The notes: a model not told the origin generated them from the letters alone. A stretch of 37,970 bases of DNA from Bdellovibrionales bacterium (GCA_022842925.1 JALHOQ010000006.1:6275-44244), one strand, 5' to 3'. Counted from the first letter of the stretch, positions 25,123 to 35,785 are shown. A program made the numbers and translations.

Positions 25123-25533
25123 GCTCGCCACCGATTTGACATGATCAGGAATATTGGCAGGAGCGCTGATCGCGGGTTGCGCTTCCCGAGCCGGAAGCGC
25201 ACCTGGCTCGGCCAGCACCGGCTCCCATTTGTCGAGAATCGCATATTGCGCCCGCGCCTGTTTGGCCACGGATTGCAAGAAACGCTGGCCATTTTTTTCA
25301 ATCACGTATTGGTAGTAGAAAGATTTTTGATGCCGCAGCCAAGCCTTGGTTTGATAGTTACAATCGGCGTTCATTTTAAGAGGCATCTGCGTCACCTCGC
25401 CGAGCGCGTTGGTGATCAGCACGAAAATCTCCTCGTCTTCATAAAGTCCGACACCGCTCAACTCAAACTGGGTGCCGATCGAATCGCCGGTCATTTTGGT
25501 TGAATCGATAAATAACGGATTGGCTTTGGCCAT
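25099..25533 (-). CDS. Small soluble protein coupled to ParA, unknown
   Basis: I do not recognise this 144-residue protein. It has no signal peptide. The first 80 residues look beta-rich (FELSGVGLYEDEEIFVLITN, TQMPLKMNADCNY, SFYYQYVIEKNGQRFLQS) and might form an early-set/CBM48-like sandwich, a weak guess. A Pro/Ala linker (EPGALPAREAQP) leads to a short C-terminal helix (DHVKSVASLMEKFGF). ATG 25533 shares one base with the ParA stop (TAATG), so the two are translated together. This position is where ParB or another ParA partner usually sits, yet it has no ParB motifs. Confidence 0.75.
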   Translation of the reverse strand: MAKANPLFIDSTKMTGDSIGTQFELSGVGLYEDEEIFVLITNALGEVTQMPLKMNADCNYQTKAWLRHQKSFYYQYVIEKNGQRFLQSVAKQARAQYAILDKWEPVLAEPGALPAREAQPAISAPANIPDHVKSVASLMEKFGF

Positions 25534-26276
25534 TACCATAACTCCTTCGCAAGCGACGTGTAGGCTTTGGCGGCGGCGCATTTTGGCGCGTACTTGTGAA
25601 CCGGAGAATGATCGTGATGCGCCTCTTCGACCGCGATATTGTCGGGAATGTAATTGGAGTAGACTTTCAGACCGTACACTTCCTGCACATCCTCTATCAC
25701 CTTCTTGGCAATGCGGCGATCGCGAAACCGGGTGATGACCACGCCGCGAACGCCGACTTTATAGCCGAGCCCGGTGCGGATGTTTTGCAGCGTCTGTAAA
25801 ATCAGTTCAATGCCCTTTAAGGAGAAGTATTCAGGGCAGATCGGAATGATAATGTCCTGCGAGGCCATCAGCGCATTCACGGTCATTAAGCCGAGAGACG
25901 GCGAGCAATCAAACAAGATGGCGTCGTAACGCCGGAGGATCGGCTCGAGCTTACGCCGCAAGATCGTCTCACGGCCGAAGTGGGCCGCGAGCTGCAGGTC
26001 GATGCCGCTTAAGAGAATTTCGGCCGGAACCACATCAAAGTCGAAGCGATCCGAATGCACGATGGTGTCTTCGATCAAACACTGATTCATCACCACGTCG
26101 AAGATGGTCTTTTCAAACTCTTGATCGCCAAACACGGCTTTCGTGGCCGAGGACTGCGGATCCAGATCGATTAATAGAACCCTTTTTCCCATCGCAGCCC
26201 AGTTCGAAGCCACATTCAGCGATGTCGTGGTTTTCGCCACCCCGCCCTTTTGATTGATTACTGAAACCACCGCCAT
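25533..26276 (-). CDS. ParA/MinD-family ATPase (orphan, no ParB)
   Basis: This 247-residue ATPase has the deviant Walker A KGGVAKTT (10-17), the switch LIDLDPQSSAT, Walker B-type ILFDCSPSLGLMTVNAL and ICPEYFSLKGIELIL, all typical of ParA. Family members bind DNA or membrane as ATP dimers and position chromosomes, plasmids or protein clusters. There is no parB or parS-like site nearby and no rep gene, so it is likely a cargo-positioning ParA acting with the coupled downstream protein. GGGGTGA precedes the ATG. It lies 87 bases downstream of the DedA-like gene's stop on the opposite side of a gap, and is divergent from nothing, so it may share that transcript or have its own promoter. Confidence 0.95.
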   Translation of the reverse strand: MAVVSVINQKGGVAKTTTSLNVASNWAAMGKRVLLIDLDPQSSATKAVFGDQEFEKTIFDVVMNQCLIEDTIVHSDRFDFDVVPAEILLSGIDLQLAAHFGRETILRRKLEPILRRYDAILFDCSPSLGLMTVNALMASQDIIIPICPEYFSLKGIELILQTLQNIRTGLGYKVGVRGVVITRFRDRRIAKKVIEDVQEVYGLKVYSNYIPDNIAVEEAHHDHSPVHKYAPKCAAAKAYTSLAKELW

Positions 26277-26363
26277 GATTCACCCCTGATTATCCCATGA
26301 TAAAAAATAGGAGGGGTACATCGCAAAGTGAAAACCCGGACCAAGACCAACGTCTGGGCTCTT

Positions 26364-26939
26364 TTATGATTTGATTTCGACGCCGGCGTCTTTCAGATCG
26401 CTCTTTATTCCCCAAAGCCGACTGAGAAGCTTTGGCGCGTGCGAGCCGATGTAGGCCATAATCAGAAATTTGATCAAGCGGCCGATAAAAACCACAATCG
26501 CGAGTTTCACCAGCGGCGTGTTCGCGAGACTAGCGAGAATCAGAGTCGGCTGCTGCATCAGTGGCGTGGCCGCCACCGCGAATACCACAATCAGACCATA
26601 TTCATCGAAAAACTTTTCGGTCCACTGCCACATATTCGTTTGATCGATGCCCGGGAAATAATTCAAAATCCAAGGCAGACCATGGAACTCAACTAATCCG
26701 GCCAAGACGAGAGCCCCCAAAGTCGAGCCAATGGCAATGCTCAACGCAAACCAAAACCAACGCTGCGGTCGCAGCATGCTGCTCGAAACCAATATTCCAT
26801 CGGTTGGCACCACCACGACCAAATTGTCAGCCGCGGCTAAAAGACCAATAAACGACGTATACCACCATCGATCCGCATGACGCTGCAGCAACTTAACGTA
26901 TGTTGTTATTCTTTCGTGTAGGGTCATTAATTCGTTCAT
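26364..26939 (-). CDS. DedA/VTT (YqaA-like) family integral membrane protein
   Basis: This 191-residue protein has several hydrophobic segments (FIGLLAAADNLVVVVPTDGI, WFALSIAIGSTLGALVLAGL, GLIVVFAVAATPLMQQPTLI, KLAIVVFIGRLIKFLIMAYI). The VTT-type features are VPTDG in the first loop and the Arg-containing GRLIKF near the end. DedA/VTT proteins are linked to lipid scrambling or undecaprenyl-phosphate recycling and membrane homeostasis; the role of this one is inference. ATG 26939 was chosen; an in-frame extension to 27056 would add a charged 39-residue tail crossing the neighbour's promoter region, and ATG 26927 is also possible. None has a strong RBS. On the minus strand it precedes ParA by 87 bases. 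Confidence 0.82.
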   Translation of the reverse strand: MNELMTLHERITTYVKLLQRHADRWWYTSFIGLLAAADNLVVVVPTDGILVSSSMLRPQRWFWFALSIAIGSTLGALVLAGLVEFHGLPWILNYFPGIDQTNMWQWTEKFFDEYGLIVVFAVAATPLMQQPTLILASLANTPLVKLAIVVFIGRLIKFLIMAYIGSHAPKLLSRLWGIKSDLKDAGVEIKS

Positions 26940-26985
26940 AGCAGCATAACGGAAATAAGGCGATGGGATTTGAGGGGAAAAGTCT

Positions 26986-27015
26986 TTGAATGCAAATATG
27001 AGCCGAGAGTAAAAC
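26986..27015 (+). promoter_or_regulatory. Possible sigma70-type promoter before the PD40 gene
   Basis: TTGAAT (26986-26991) and TAAAAC (27010-27015) are 18 bases apart, with transcription then starting about 30 bases before the ATG. Both hexamers match only 4/6 of consensus. Confidence 0.28.
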
Positions 27016-27041
27016 TTCCTTAATCTTAAGTTAAGAAACCC

Positions 27042-27050
27042 GGGGGGGGG
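27042..27050 (+). promoter_or_regulatory. Run of nine G at the ribosome-binding site
   Basis: Nine consecutive G lie four bases before the ATG at 27055 and must serve as the Shine-Dalgarno. Such tracts are prone to slippage, so length variants could alter translation of the two downstream genes. Confidence 0.6.
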
Positions 27051-27054
27051 ATTC

Positions 27055-28122
27055 ATGTTTCAAGCCTTGGCCTTGATGGGCCTAACTATCTTCAGCACTG
27101 CGACTTTGGCCTATCCGAATGAACCGGTACCGACGGGGTGCCAGAATCTCGATACGATTCAATCTCAGCCACTGTCCTTAAGCGGAAAGATATTCGCGAC
27201 CTACCTTCCCGACCAGCGCCGCTACACCAAGCTTAAAAAGCCTACGCCACCCGATTACTTTGAACTTGGCCTATTAAACTTAGACGAGAAACTTCCCAAG
27301 ATTCAGAGACTCACGAACGATGGTATGCATGATGCCGAAGTCGCGCTCTCCACCGATGGACGCCGTCTCACTTGGACAAGAAGACCTTTGCTCGACGATT
27401 TCGAAGGCGCCAACACGATCGTCGTGGCCGATGCGAAAAATCCGGCCGACTTTAAAGTGATCGCGCATGAACAGGCGACCTATCTGGGTATACCGACCTT
27501 CGCGGATCGCAGCGGGCGCATCGTGATGTACTCCAAGCAGGGTGAGGGAGATCGCTTCACGCGGCTCGTCTTTCACGATACGAAGACGGGCAAGAAGCGC
27601 ACACTCAAAACGAAGTTTCGCGGCAGCATTGGCGACCCTATGCTTTCGCCCGATGGCCGCTGGATCGCCTTTAAGTCTTATGAGCAGAAAGATACGCCCG
27701 AAGCGCAACTTTATATCATGCGCGCGGATGGAACCGGAGTGCGACGCCTAACTCGCACCGGATTTCAAGATGAAGATCCGGCCTTTTCACCCAATGGCCG
27801 CTCTCTCGCTTTCGAGCGCGCTTATGCCTTAACCGATCACAAAGGGCAGCATCCGGAAGACCTTTACTTCCAAGTCGGAATCGTAGTTCTCGATCTCAAA
27901 ACCGGAAAAGAAACGCAGCTAACGGAGCCCGACCCCTGTGGCAAAAACGAATTATGGCTGCCGACTTGGTCACCCGACGGTGAACTCATTATGTTCACGC
28001 GCGGCTTGCATTTAGAGAGCGGAGAGTTCATTCACGATCTGTGGGTTATGCGCAAAGACGGCCGAGATTTGCAGCGTGTACCCGGATCAGACGGTATAAT
28101 GTTCTTTGACTGGATCAACTGA
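27055..28122 (+). CDS. Secreted PD40/TolB-like beta-propeller protein
   Basis: This 355-residue protein has a signal peptide (ending LA-Y near residue 20) and PD40-type propeller blades: SPDGRWIAFKS, SPNGRSLAFERA, SPDGELIMFTRG, with weaker ones before (STDGRRLTWTRR, DRSGRIVMYSKQ). Each blade ends in a tract such as LYIMRADGTGVRRLT. The TolB-like propeller usually binds proteins or ligands; there is no TolB N-terminal domain, so it is not TolB itself. Cysteines C29 and one near the end (DPCGKN) could pair. Its stop overlaps the next start (TGATG), so it is translated with the spermidine-synthase-like protein. Confidence 0.88.
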   Translation: MFQALALMGLTIFSTATLAYPNEPVPTGCQNLDTIQSQPLSLSGKIFATYLPDQRRYTKLKKPTPPDYFELGLLNLDEKLPKIQRLTNDGMHDAEVALSTDGRRLTWTRRPLLDDFEGANTIVVADAKNPADFKVIAHEQATYLGIPTFADRSGRIVMYSKQGEGDRFTRLVFHDTKTGKKRTLKTKFRGSIGDPMLSPDGRWIAFKSYEQKDTPEAQLYIMRADGTGVRRLTRTGFQDEDPAFSPNGRSLAFERAYALTDHKGQHPEDLYFQVGIVVLDLKTGKETQLTEPDPCGKNELWLPTWSPDGELIMFTRGLHLESGEFIHDLWVMRKDGRDLQRVPGSDGIMFFDWIN

Positions 28123-28850
28123 TGCTTAAAAGTTTCGAAATTTTGGATAGCAGGCTCACTCCTCTTGGCGAAATCAGCTTGCGGAGGCGAAAAATTCTAT
28201 CGCTCGGAGACAAGGATGTTTTTGAGGTTAAGTTGGGAGACGAGTTCCTCATGTCGAGCCTCTTTCATGAAGTAGAGGTGGCGTTGGCTGATCTGGGCTT
28301 GAAAGAGGTTGGAGGTTCTGAACTCAGCATCACAGTTGGAGGATTGGGTCTCGGTTATACGGCACTGGCCGCGCTCAAGTGCCCGAGAGTAAAGTCGCTT
28401 ATTGTGATTGAAGCCCTCCAACCCGTAATCGATTGGCATACGCAAGGGCTTGTACCATTAGGCCCCGCTCTTACAGCGGACTCGCGCTGCCGCTTCGTTC
28501 TGGGCGACTTTTTTGCCCTGGCTGAAAGTCCGACAGTGGGTTTCGATGCGTCGGCGCCCGGCCGCCGCTTTGACGCGATTTTGCTGGACATCGATCACTC
28601 TCCCACAAAGGTTCTCCATGCTGAAAATCAGCGTCTTTACAGACCCGAAGGTCTGAAAAACTTGGCATTGCACCTTAAGCCGGGTGGAGTTTTCGCACTG
28701 TGGTCGGACGATCCCCCCGACCATGATTTTGTTCAAAATTTGCAGAAGATTTTTGAGAAATGCGAATCACATATTGTTCGGTTTCATAATCCGTTGTTGA
28801 GGTCGGACTCTCAAAGCACGGTGTATGTTGCAAAGGCCCCAAATTCTTGA
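28122..28850 (+). CDS. Spermidine-synthase-like / SAM-dependent methyltransferase-fold protein
   Basis: This 242-residue protein has a Rossmann nucleotide site (TVGGLGLGYTALAAL) followed by an acidic end of strand 2 (LIVIEALQPVIDWH), the CRFVLGDFFAL segment and the LLDIDHSP motif that corresponds to the catalytic-strand DSSDP region of spermidine synthases. A helix after it and ALHLKPGGVFALWSDD are typical of the class. The spermidine-synthase residues are not all conserved, so it may transfer methyl or another group. No signal peptide. It is coupled to the exported PD40 protein, an odd pairing of cytoplasmic and secreted products. Confidence 0.85.
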   Translation: MLKSFEILDSRLTPLGEISLRRRKILSLGDKDVFEVKLGDEFLMSSLFHEVEVALADLGLKEVGGSELSITVGGLGLGYTALAALKCPRVKSLIVIEALQPVIDWHTQGLVPLGPALTADSRCRFVLGDFFALAESPTVGFDASAPGRRFDAILLDIDHSPTKVLHAENQRLYRPEGLKNLALHLKPGGVFALWSDDPPDHDFVQNLQKIFEKCESHIVRFHNPLLRSDSQSTVYVAKAPNS

Positions 28851-28868
28851 GGCCCTAATACAAGACGA

Positions 28869-29507
28869 CTAACGCCGAATTTGAACTTCGAAATTTCCGC
28901 GGCAACCTTTGGAAACCCAAATGCCGTCGGCACCGATACCAAATGTGCGACCTTCAGTACACGGCGAGCTAGAGTGCTGCTGCACCAGGCGCACAGCTAC
29001 AGGACGACCCGAAGTGCGGCATTCAACGGTCAGCCACTTGATAAAGCTCTCACAACGAACCTGTTCATAGAAATAGCCACCATGGCCACCGCCACGACGA
29101 TTGAGCACCAAGACAACCTTGCGAACCTGAAATTGGCCTTGAAGTTCGAATTGCCACACACCACGCGAATCGCGGGAATCGTTGTAGAAATCAACTCGGT
29201 CAAAGGACCGGGGTGTGCGATCGTTGAAGTCTCCCATATTGACCCGCTCCGCGCGCGAGCGCCAGTTTCCGACGACAAGAGTTGCGGTTCCGCGGCCAGC
29301 GCGAGTCTTTGCCACCAGGCGAGCTGAAGTGAGTTCATAATCTTCTGCGTTGATCCCGTGCTGCCGACGGAGTTCCTGCTTCAGACGCAGAGGCTCTCCA
29401 TTGACCGGCGTGAAGTCATTGAATTCCAATTCATAACGTTCCTGTGCCATCGCAGCCTGACTCATAAAAACTGTGCCCACAATGGCGAGCAAAAGCGATT
29501 TACCCAT
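28869..29507 (-). CDS. Secreted DUF3011-like protein
   Basis: This 212-residue protein has a signal peptide (ending AMA-QE) and a C-terminal region (about 150-212; KWLTVECRTSGRPVAVR, SSPCTEGRTFGIGADGIWVSKGCRGNFEV) that matches the DUF3011 pattern of repeated Cys, an IWV and a GCRG. The preceding part (30-145) is beta-rich with no family I can name. Function is unknown; DUF3011 proteins are exported. ATG 29507 follows GGGGGA; the upstream TTG (29519) is less likely. It is divergent from the zinc-ribbon SDR gene. Confidence 0.82.
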   Translation of the reverse strand: MGKSLLLAIVGTVFMSQAAMAQERYELEFNDFTPVNGEPLRLKQELRRQHGINAEDYELTSARLVAKTRAGRGTATLVVGNWRSRAERVNMGDFNDRTPRSFDRVDFYNDSRDSRGVWQFELQGQFQVRKVVLVLNRRGGGHGGYFYEQVRCESFIKWLTVECRTSGRPVAVRLVQQHSSSPCTEGRTFGIGADGIWVSKGCRGNFEVQIRR

Positions 29508-29556
29508 TCGTTCCCCCAAAAAAGTTGTTAGTTGCGGATTTTACCCCATGTCCAAA

Positions 29557-29570
29557 ACGACACTTGTCGT
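29557..29570. promoter_or_regulatory. 14-bp palindrome in divergent gap
   Basis: ACGACA-CT-TGTCGT is a perfect 6-bp inverted repeat between the DUF3011-like and SDR genes. It could be a shared operator. No T-run follows, so it is not a terminator. Confidence 0.3.
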
Positions 29571-29662
29571 CTATTCGTTCGCTGGTAGAGCAAGATTGAC
29601 GCCAGTTCTTTTTGCATCGCGTTCGATACTACCAAGGGTCCGGCGGTTTCAAATTGACCCCA

Positions 29663-31126
<1,464 letters not shown>

Positions 31127-31192
31127 GGCGCGGAAATCTGGAGGTGACGTCGGCTATTCAATCCCAGGGGTTGATGAAATCGCTCAGTATTT

Positions 31193-33124
31193 TTAAAATT
31201 GGCCTAAACGATCGAAATGGGGCGCCAATACCTGCAGGGCACTCTGCATTTGAAACTGCATCCAGTTCCAAGCTTGTTCAGGGGCGTGCGGATTTTCGTG
31301 TATCAAGTAGCCGCCGCCGGAAATGGCCGAGACCCCGGTGAACTTGATCGCGTAATTCATCCACATCTTATGGCGCAACAGATTCATCGCTTCTGTGAAG
31401 TTCTCTCTCTTCACGCGAAACTTCGCCGACGGCATTTCTCGCTTCAGAATTTCCAAGGAGTAGGCGAGGGAACTCGCGCCATTCTGCAGTCGGTGCAGCA
31501 TGGTCCTATTTCTGCGCTTGAAGTTGCCCGCATCATCATGACCCCATTGCACGTGAATTTGCGACGTAGGCCAAGACACGTACATTCGCAGTCGTTCTAA
31601 ATCTTCTTCGAGGCGACCTTGCAGCCGAGCCACGCGCTCAACCGTTTCCGCTCGCTTTTCAATGCCAAATTTTTCGAATTCCGTGCTCAGCTCGTTTACC
31701 AGTTGTTCGACAAGGCCGATCGTGGAGCGGTAACGACCCTCTTCGCGACGCACGCCCGTGGTGGCGTAGCGAACAGAATCAAGGCCGCTCACAAAGCGAT
31801 CGCCGCGATCGAAGCTGTCGGACAAAATATTCTCATATGAAGGGTAAACCGTGCGGTTGACGTAATAGACTTCCGTTTCGTAAATGGGTTTGCCTTCCTT
31901 GTCTCGGCCCACAAGTACCTGCCGTGTGCGACGATCTTCCACGGTGTACCACATGCGCGAAGATTCCCCGGTGATCCCCAGATATTTTGTCTTAAGCTGA
32001 TCCGACCGTTCCGACTTTTCGTCAAAGCGGAGAGTCAATTCGTCTTGTCCGCGGTCCGACATCGGCCGGCCCGGCTGACCGCGCCGTTGAAACGCACCGT
32101 CCAAGACATGATCCAAAGCATCCAACGCTTGAGCCACGTCGGCCCGCGCTTCGGCGTATTTCGCTCTTATATCGAAACTTTTGGCGCTCGAATATAGTGC
32201 ACGGAGATGAACGTCTTTTTCCTTTAGTGCAATACCGTTCGCAACCAGTGGGCCGTAGACGCGAACCACTTCGTTGTGAATACCCTTCACCTGTTCAGCA
32301 GAGTCATTCAAAAATGGACGAAGCTCACTGACCTCTTGAGAAGTCAGGTCAATGGCCTCTTTGCGGCGTGTGCCCTTTGCGGCGATAATTTCGTCGACCA
32401 CCGAAATCAGCTCCATCCGATCATTTTGATTGCGGCCATGATTCAGCAGCGTGAGCACGCGGTTGTGCAAGGGAAAGATAAAGCGGTGAAGGCGGTCAAG
32501 AGCGCGCTGTCCGAGCCCTCGTTGGTAGGGTTGACCCTTGTACTCGCCGAGGGCGCGATTGACGATCGCGGCCAGTGAGGCATTCAGGCCTTTTCGAATC
32601 CGGACCGCATCACGATCTAAGATGTCCTCACGATCGGTGGGATCGAAACCGCGCGCCGCAAGCAATTCTTTGACAACTACGGAGGGCATTTTCGTCGATC
32701 CGAAAAGGGCGCCGGAAGTGTCAAAATCAAGATCGGCCAAATCCACAATAAATTGGCGGAATGAAGGGTAAGTTAAAAACACTGCGGAAACGCCGTCATC
32801 CAGCTCGGGCGAGCGAGCCAAAGCACGCATCTCCCGAAGCCGCTCACTGGTCAGCTGACCGACAAAGCGATTGAAAACATCAGGTCCCAGCTGGTCCACC
32901 GCAGCCGCCAAACGCTTTTGGTACTGGTCGTCGACGGACGGAGTCGCCTCCAACATGGATGGCACACCCATGCGCAAGGCCCCGGTCAAAAGCTCGATGC
33001 ACTTCTGGTCGACTTTCGACTCCTCAGCGTGCGTACTATGGACGAAAAACGCCGTCAAAAGGCCTAAAATTAGCGCTGTGAAGCCACTTTTAATGCGAAT
33101 TGAAGCGGAATAGGTTGCGAGCAT
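31193..33124 (-). CDS. Large secreted helical protein of unknown function
   Basis: I do not recognise this 643-residue protein. It has a Sec signal peptide (about 1-33, ending STHA-EE), then mostly charged, helix-forming sequence with heptad-like stretches (about 440-500: GLVEQLVNELSTEFEKFGIEK and VERVARLQGRLEEDLERLRM). A hydrophobic segment near the C-terminus (YAIKFTGVSAISGGGYLIH) might be a membrane helix. A central region YETEVYYVNRTVYPSYENI is beta-rich. ATG 33124 has AAAGGAAA upstream. It is divergent from the ChaN-M1 fusion with 170 bases between, where I see no clear promoter or palindrome beyond a short GCCC/GGGC hairpin near 33164. Confidence 0.85.
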   Translation of the reverse strand: MLATYSASIRIKSGFTALILGLLTAFFVHSTHAEESKVDQKCIELLTGALRMGVPSMLEATPSVDDQYQKRLAAAVDQLGPDVFNRFVGQLTSERLREMRALARSPELDDGVSAVFLTYPSFRQFIVDLADLDFDTSGALFGSTKMPSVVVKELLAARGFDPTDREDILDRDAVRIRKGLNASLAAIVNRALGEYKGQPYQRGLGQRALDRLHRFIFPLHNRVLTLLNHGRNQNDRMELISVVDEIIAAKGTRRKEAIDLTSQEVSELRPFLNDSAEQVKGIHNEVVRVYGPLVANGIALKEKDVHLRALYSSAKSFDIRAKYAEARADVAQALDALDHVLDGAFQRRGQPGRPMSDRGQDELTLRFDEKSERSDQLKTKYLGITGESSRMWYTVEDRRTRQVLVGRDKEGKPIYETEVYYVNRTVYPSYENILSDSFDRGDRFVSGLDSVRYATTGVRREEGRYRSTIGLVEQLVNELSTEFEKFGIEKRAETVERVARLQGRLEEDLERLRMYVSWPTSQIHVQWGHDDAGNFKRRNRTMLHRLQNGASSLAYSLEILKREMPSAKFRVKRENFTEAMNLLRHKMWMNYAIKFTGVSAISGGGYLIHENPHAPEQAWNWMQFQMQSALQVLAPHFDRLGQF

Positions 33125-33294
33125 GGGGAGATTTCCTTTTGACGGCAAGGGATTGCAAAAGGTTTGCCCGGTTGGGCGCAGACCGAAAGGTCAATTTAGC
33201 GGTGGCCAAAATTTGGCAGCTTTTCCAACCCTATCTCTCTACAAAGCGCTTCATTTAGCCTTTAGATGGTCCGTAAGATGCATAATTGGGACGA

Positions 33295-35736
33295 ATGCGC
33301 CCCATTTTATTGCCAATAAAAATCTTCGTCCTGACCGCGGCCGTATTCTTCGCCGTCCCTGGAGTCGCTTCCGAGGGTCTGCAAACCTTATGGCAACCCA
33401 TTCAATCGGCCTTGCAAAAAAATGATGTGGTCATCCTCGGTGAATACCACGGCAGCGAAAATCACAAAACAGTGTTTCAGGCGATTATGACCCCCCTTGT
33501 TCAGCGAGGCGCAATTGACACGGTGGCGGTCGAGTTCGTACAGCACACGGACAACGATCTTCTCCAGGAGTACTTGAACGACCCGACGGCCGTTGCGGGG
33601 AGCGCCACTGAGATTCAGTACTTTTTAAAATTTTCCAACTGCAACCGCCGTTGCGGTACTTACGCAAACACTGGGGCGTGGCAAATCTTGGGATCTACTT
33701 ATGAAATCTTGTTGCGAGAGATGCGTCGCCTTCATCAGGTGCTCGGAAGCAAAATTCAGTTCTGTGGCTTTAACACTGACCAATTTTTGACTCGTCAGTT
33801 CAATGATGTAAACTCAGACGTGGCGGGAGCAAAACTCCTTTCCACAGCGACTCTTGAACTGGGTAGAAAATTTTTCGGCAGGGAACTCTATGAGTCTGGC
33901 AATGATTTTGGATGGGGTTCAGGCCGTGTTCGCGAACTGAGGTTTGCCACTGGCGTAGTTGAATGTCTTAAAGGATCAAAAAAAGCGCTCATCTTGTCCG
34001 GCGGCTTTCACGCGATGAAATATGCAAATGTCGGTCACGTTTTGACCGCAACCGACCTACTTCCAAAAATGACCGGCAAACGCGTTTTCTCTGGGTTTGT
34101 GGCAACCGCAACTCCCGAGCAAATGAGCTACACCAAGTCGGGAGTTTTCAGCCCAACCTTTCAGACCCGATACAGTCACGCCAAATTTGAATACAAAGCA
34201 GTCTCTTCGTTGAGCCCCCAAATGATTCAAGACAGTCGTGAGGACCAGGTTCCCATTTTGTCGCTCTATGATTTTGCGATTTTTGGCCCCGATTCGAAAG
34301 AGTCGAAGGACCGATATCAAAATCCTCTCAAAAACTTAAGCCACTACCCGCTCGCCCCGTATGAGCTTACCAACATTTCTTTCACGAATCAGTTTGTGGA
34401 ATTTCGTCCAGACCTAAAGAACCTGCGAATCAACGGCAAAACAAAGATCGAGTTTATTCTGGCTAGGTCAGGTTTTTTTATCTTTCAATTTGCCGGGGAT
34501 GTTCAGTCCATCAAACTCAACGGGACCAACATTTCGGCATCACAGATTGCGGTGACCAAGCCTGATACCCCTTTGTCCTCGCCGATTTACAAGGTGAACC
34601 ATCCACTTCACGCTAACGTTTCCCATCAAATCGAAATCCATTTTAAAGTTCCCTCAGGCAGTTACACGATATTTACGGGAGCGACCGGTAAGCTATTGTC
34701 TTTTGAAACCCGGTTTGACAACCGTTACGGCATTGGAGCTCAAAGTATTTTTCCAACCATCAACTTGCCAAGCATCTCTCCCAAAACGACGGTTTCCATA
34801 TTGAACTCAGGCGATTTCAAATTAACCGATGTTGATAGTTTGTGTCCCTGCCGAGCCACGGCCACTCCCGCTGGCCTTCAACTTGATTTTGGGAAGGTGC
34901 CAAGCCAGCAAATTTATTTCGAATTGCGCCCGAAATTGCTGAATGACTTTGTCTCTGTATTTGCGGCGCGCCCTAACCTCAAGGTTCAATTGCGCCTCAG
35001 TCACTTTTTCTTGGATCAGGAATATTTAATTCAAAATGAAAACTGGCCCCTTGCAAGAAAATCTCTGGATAGCGATTTCGTCGAACCTATGAAACGAATG
35101 ATTCAAAAGACCATCGAGCGAATGGAGAGTTTAATCGGCCCATATCCACATGGCGCTGAATTGCTTGTCAGCGTGCATCCGGAATACAGTGGCAACAGTA
35201 TGGAATACAAAGGCGCCGTGTTCACTGGGGCCGGAGTCGTGGTACATGAGATTATCCATCAGTGGTTCGCGACCTCTCTCAGACCAAAGACCAATGCTGA
35301 CGGCTGGCTAATGGAATCAATCACCACATGGCTTGAAACCAGGAAATTCGCCGACCTGAGCGAGGGACTTAAGCCCTTTTATACCGCCAGAAAGGCGCAC
35401 ATTCAGAACTCTACCCCATACCCCGTACAGTGGGATGACCGAGCGGCCCATAGCGAACTTTTCAGTGGCAAGTACTGCCCATCCCCACAGCGACCCGAAC
35501 TGTGCGAGGGGTTGTCCTTCGAGTGGTACCGGATAGGCCCTGCGCTGTTTGATCTGATCGACAAGGCAGTGAAGGACAGTTCTAACGGCCAAGCCGATCT
35601 GTTAACAGTACTAAAGGACTTCTTTCAACGTTATGCGGGCCAAATGGTGACGGCGGATGATCTTTCGAAACTTCTAACTGAAAAACATCCGTCAGTTGAT
35701 TGGAACAGCTACTTTCAATTCACCCGAGACAATTAA
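33295..35736 (+). CDS. Fusion of ChaN-like domain with M1-type metallopeptidase
   Basis: This 813-residue exported protein (signal peptide to about residue 25) joins two parts. Residues 35-290 match the ChaN/DUF399 fold (VVILGEYHGSENH with E50, H52 and H57; VAVEFVQ; ALILSGGFHAMKY), a family with haem-binding members. The C-terminal third holds a gluzincin site H651-E652-x2-H655-x18-E674 (VVVHEIIHQWF and WLMESITTWLE), as in M1 aminopeptidases. The middle (about 340-560) is beta-rich and may be the M1 N-terminal saddle. The usual GAMEN exopeptidase motif could be replaced by SMEYKGAVF around residue 640. ATG 33295 is favoured over TTG 33286. I know no named protein of this architecture. Confidence 0.85.
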   Translation: MRPILLPIKIFVLTAAVFFAVPGVASEGLQTLWQPIQSALQKNDVVILGEYHGSENHKTVFQAIMTPLVQRGAIDTVAVEFVQHTDNDLLQEYLNDPTAVAGSATEIQYFLKFSNCNRRCGTYANTGAWQILGSTYEILLREMRRLHQVLGSKIQFCGFNTDQFLTRQFNDVNSDVAGAKLLSTATLELGRKFFGRELYESGNDFGWGSGRVRELRFATGVVECLKGSKKALILSGGFHAMKYANVGHVLTATDLLPKMTGKRVFSGFVATATPEQMSYTKSGVFSPTFQTRYSHAKFEYKAVSSLSPQMIQDSREDQVPILSLYDFAIFGPDSKESKDRYQNPLKNLSHYPLAPYELTNISFTNQFVEFRPDLKNLRINGKTKIEFILARSGFFIFQFAGDVQSIKLNGTNISASQIAVTKPDTPLSSPIYKVNHPLHANVSHQIEIHFKVPSGSYTIFTGATGKLLSFETRFDNRYGIGAQSIFPTINLPSISPKTTVSILNSGDFKLTDVDSLCPCRATATPAGLQLDFGKVPSQQIYFELRPKLLNDFVSVFAARPNLKVQLRLSHFFLDQEYLIQNENWPLARKSLDSDFVEPMKRMIQKTIERMESLIGPYPHGAELLVSVHPEYSGNSMEYKGAVFTGAGVVVHEIIHQWFATSLRPKTNADGWLMESITTWLETRKFADLSEGLKPFYTARKAHIQNSTPYPVQWDDRAAHSELFSGKYCPSPQRPELCEGLSFEWYRIGPALFDLIDKAVKDSSNGQADLLTVLKDFFQRYAGQMVTADDLSKLLTEKHPSVDWNSYFQFTRDN

Positions 35737-35785
35737 TGGAGGTGACTACAGGTATAGGGGAATTCCAAGCCCTTAGCGACCTCTT

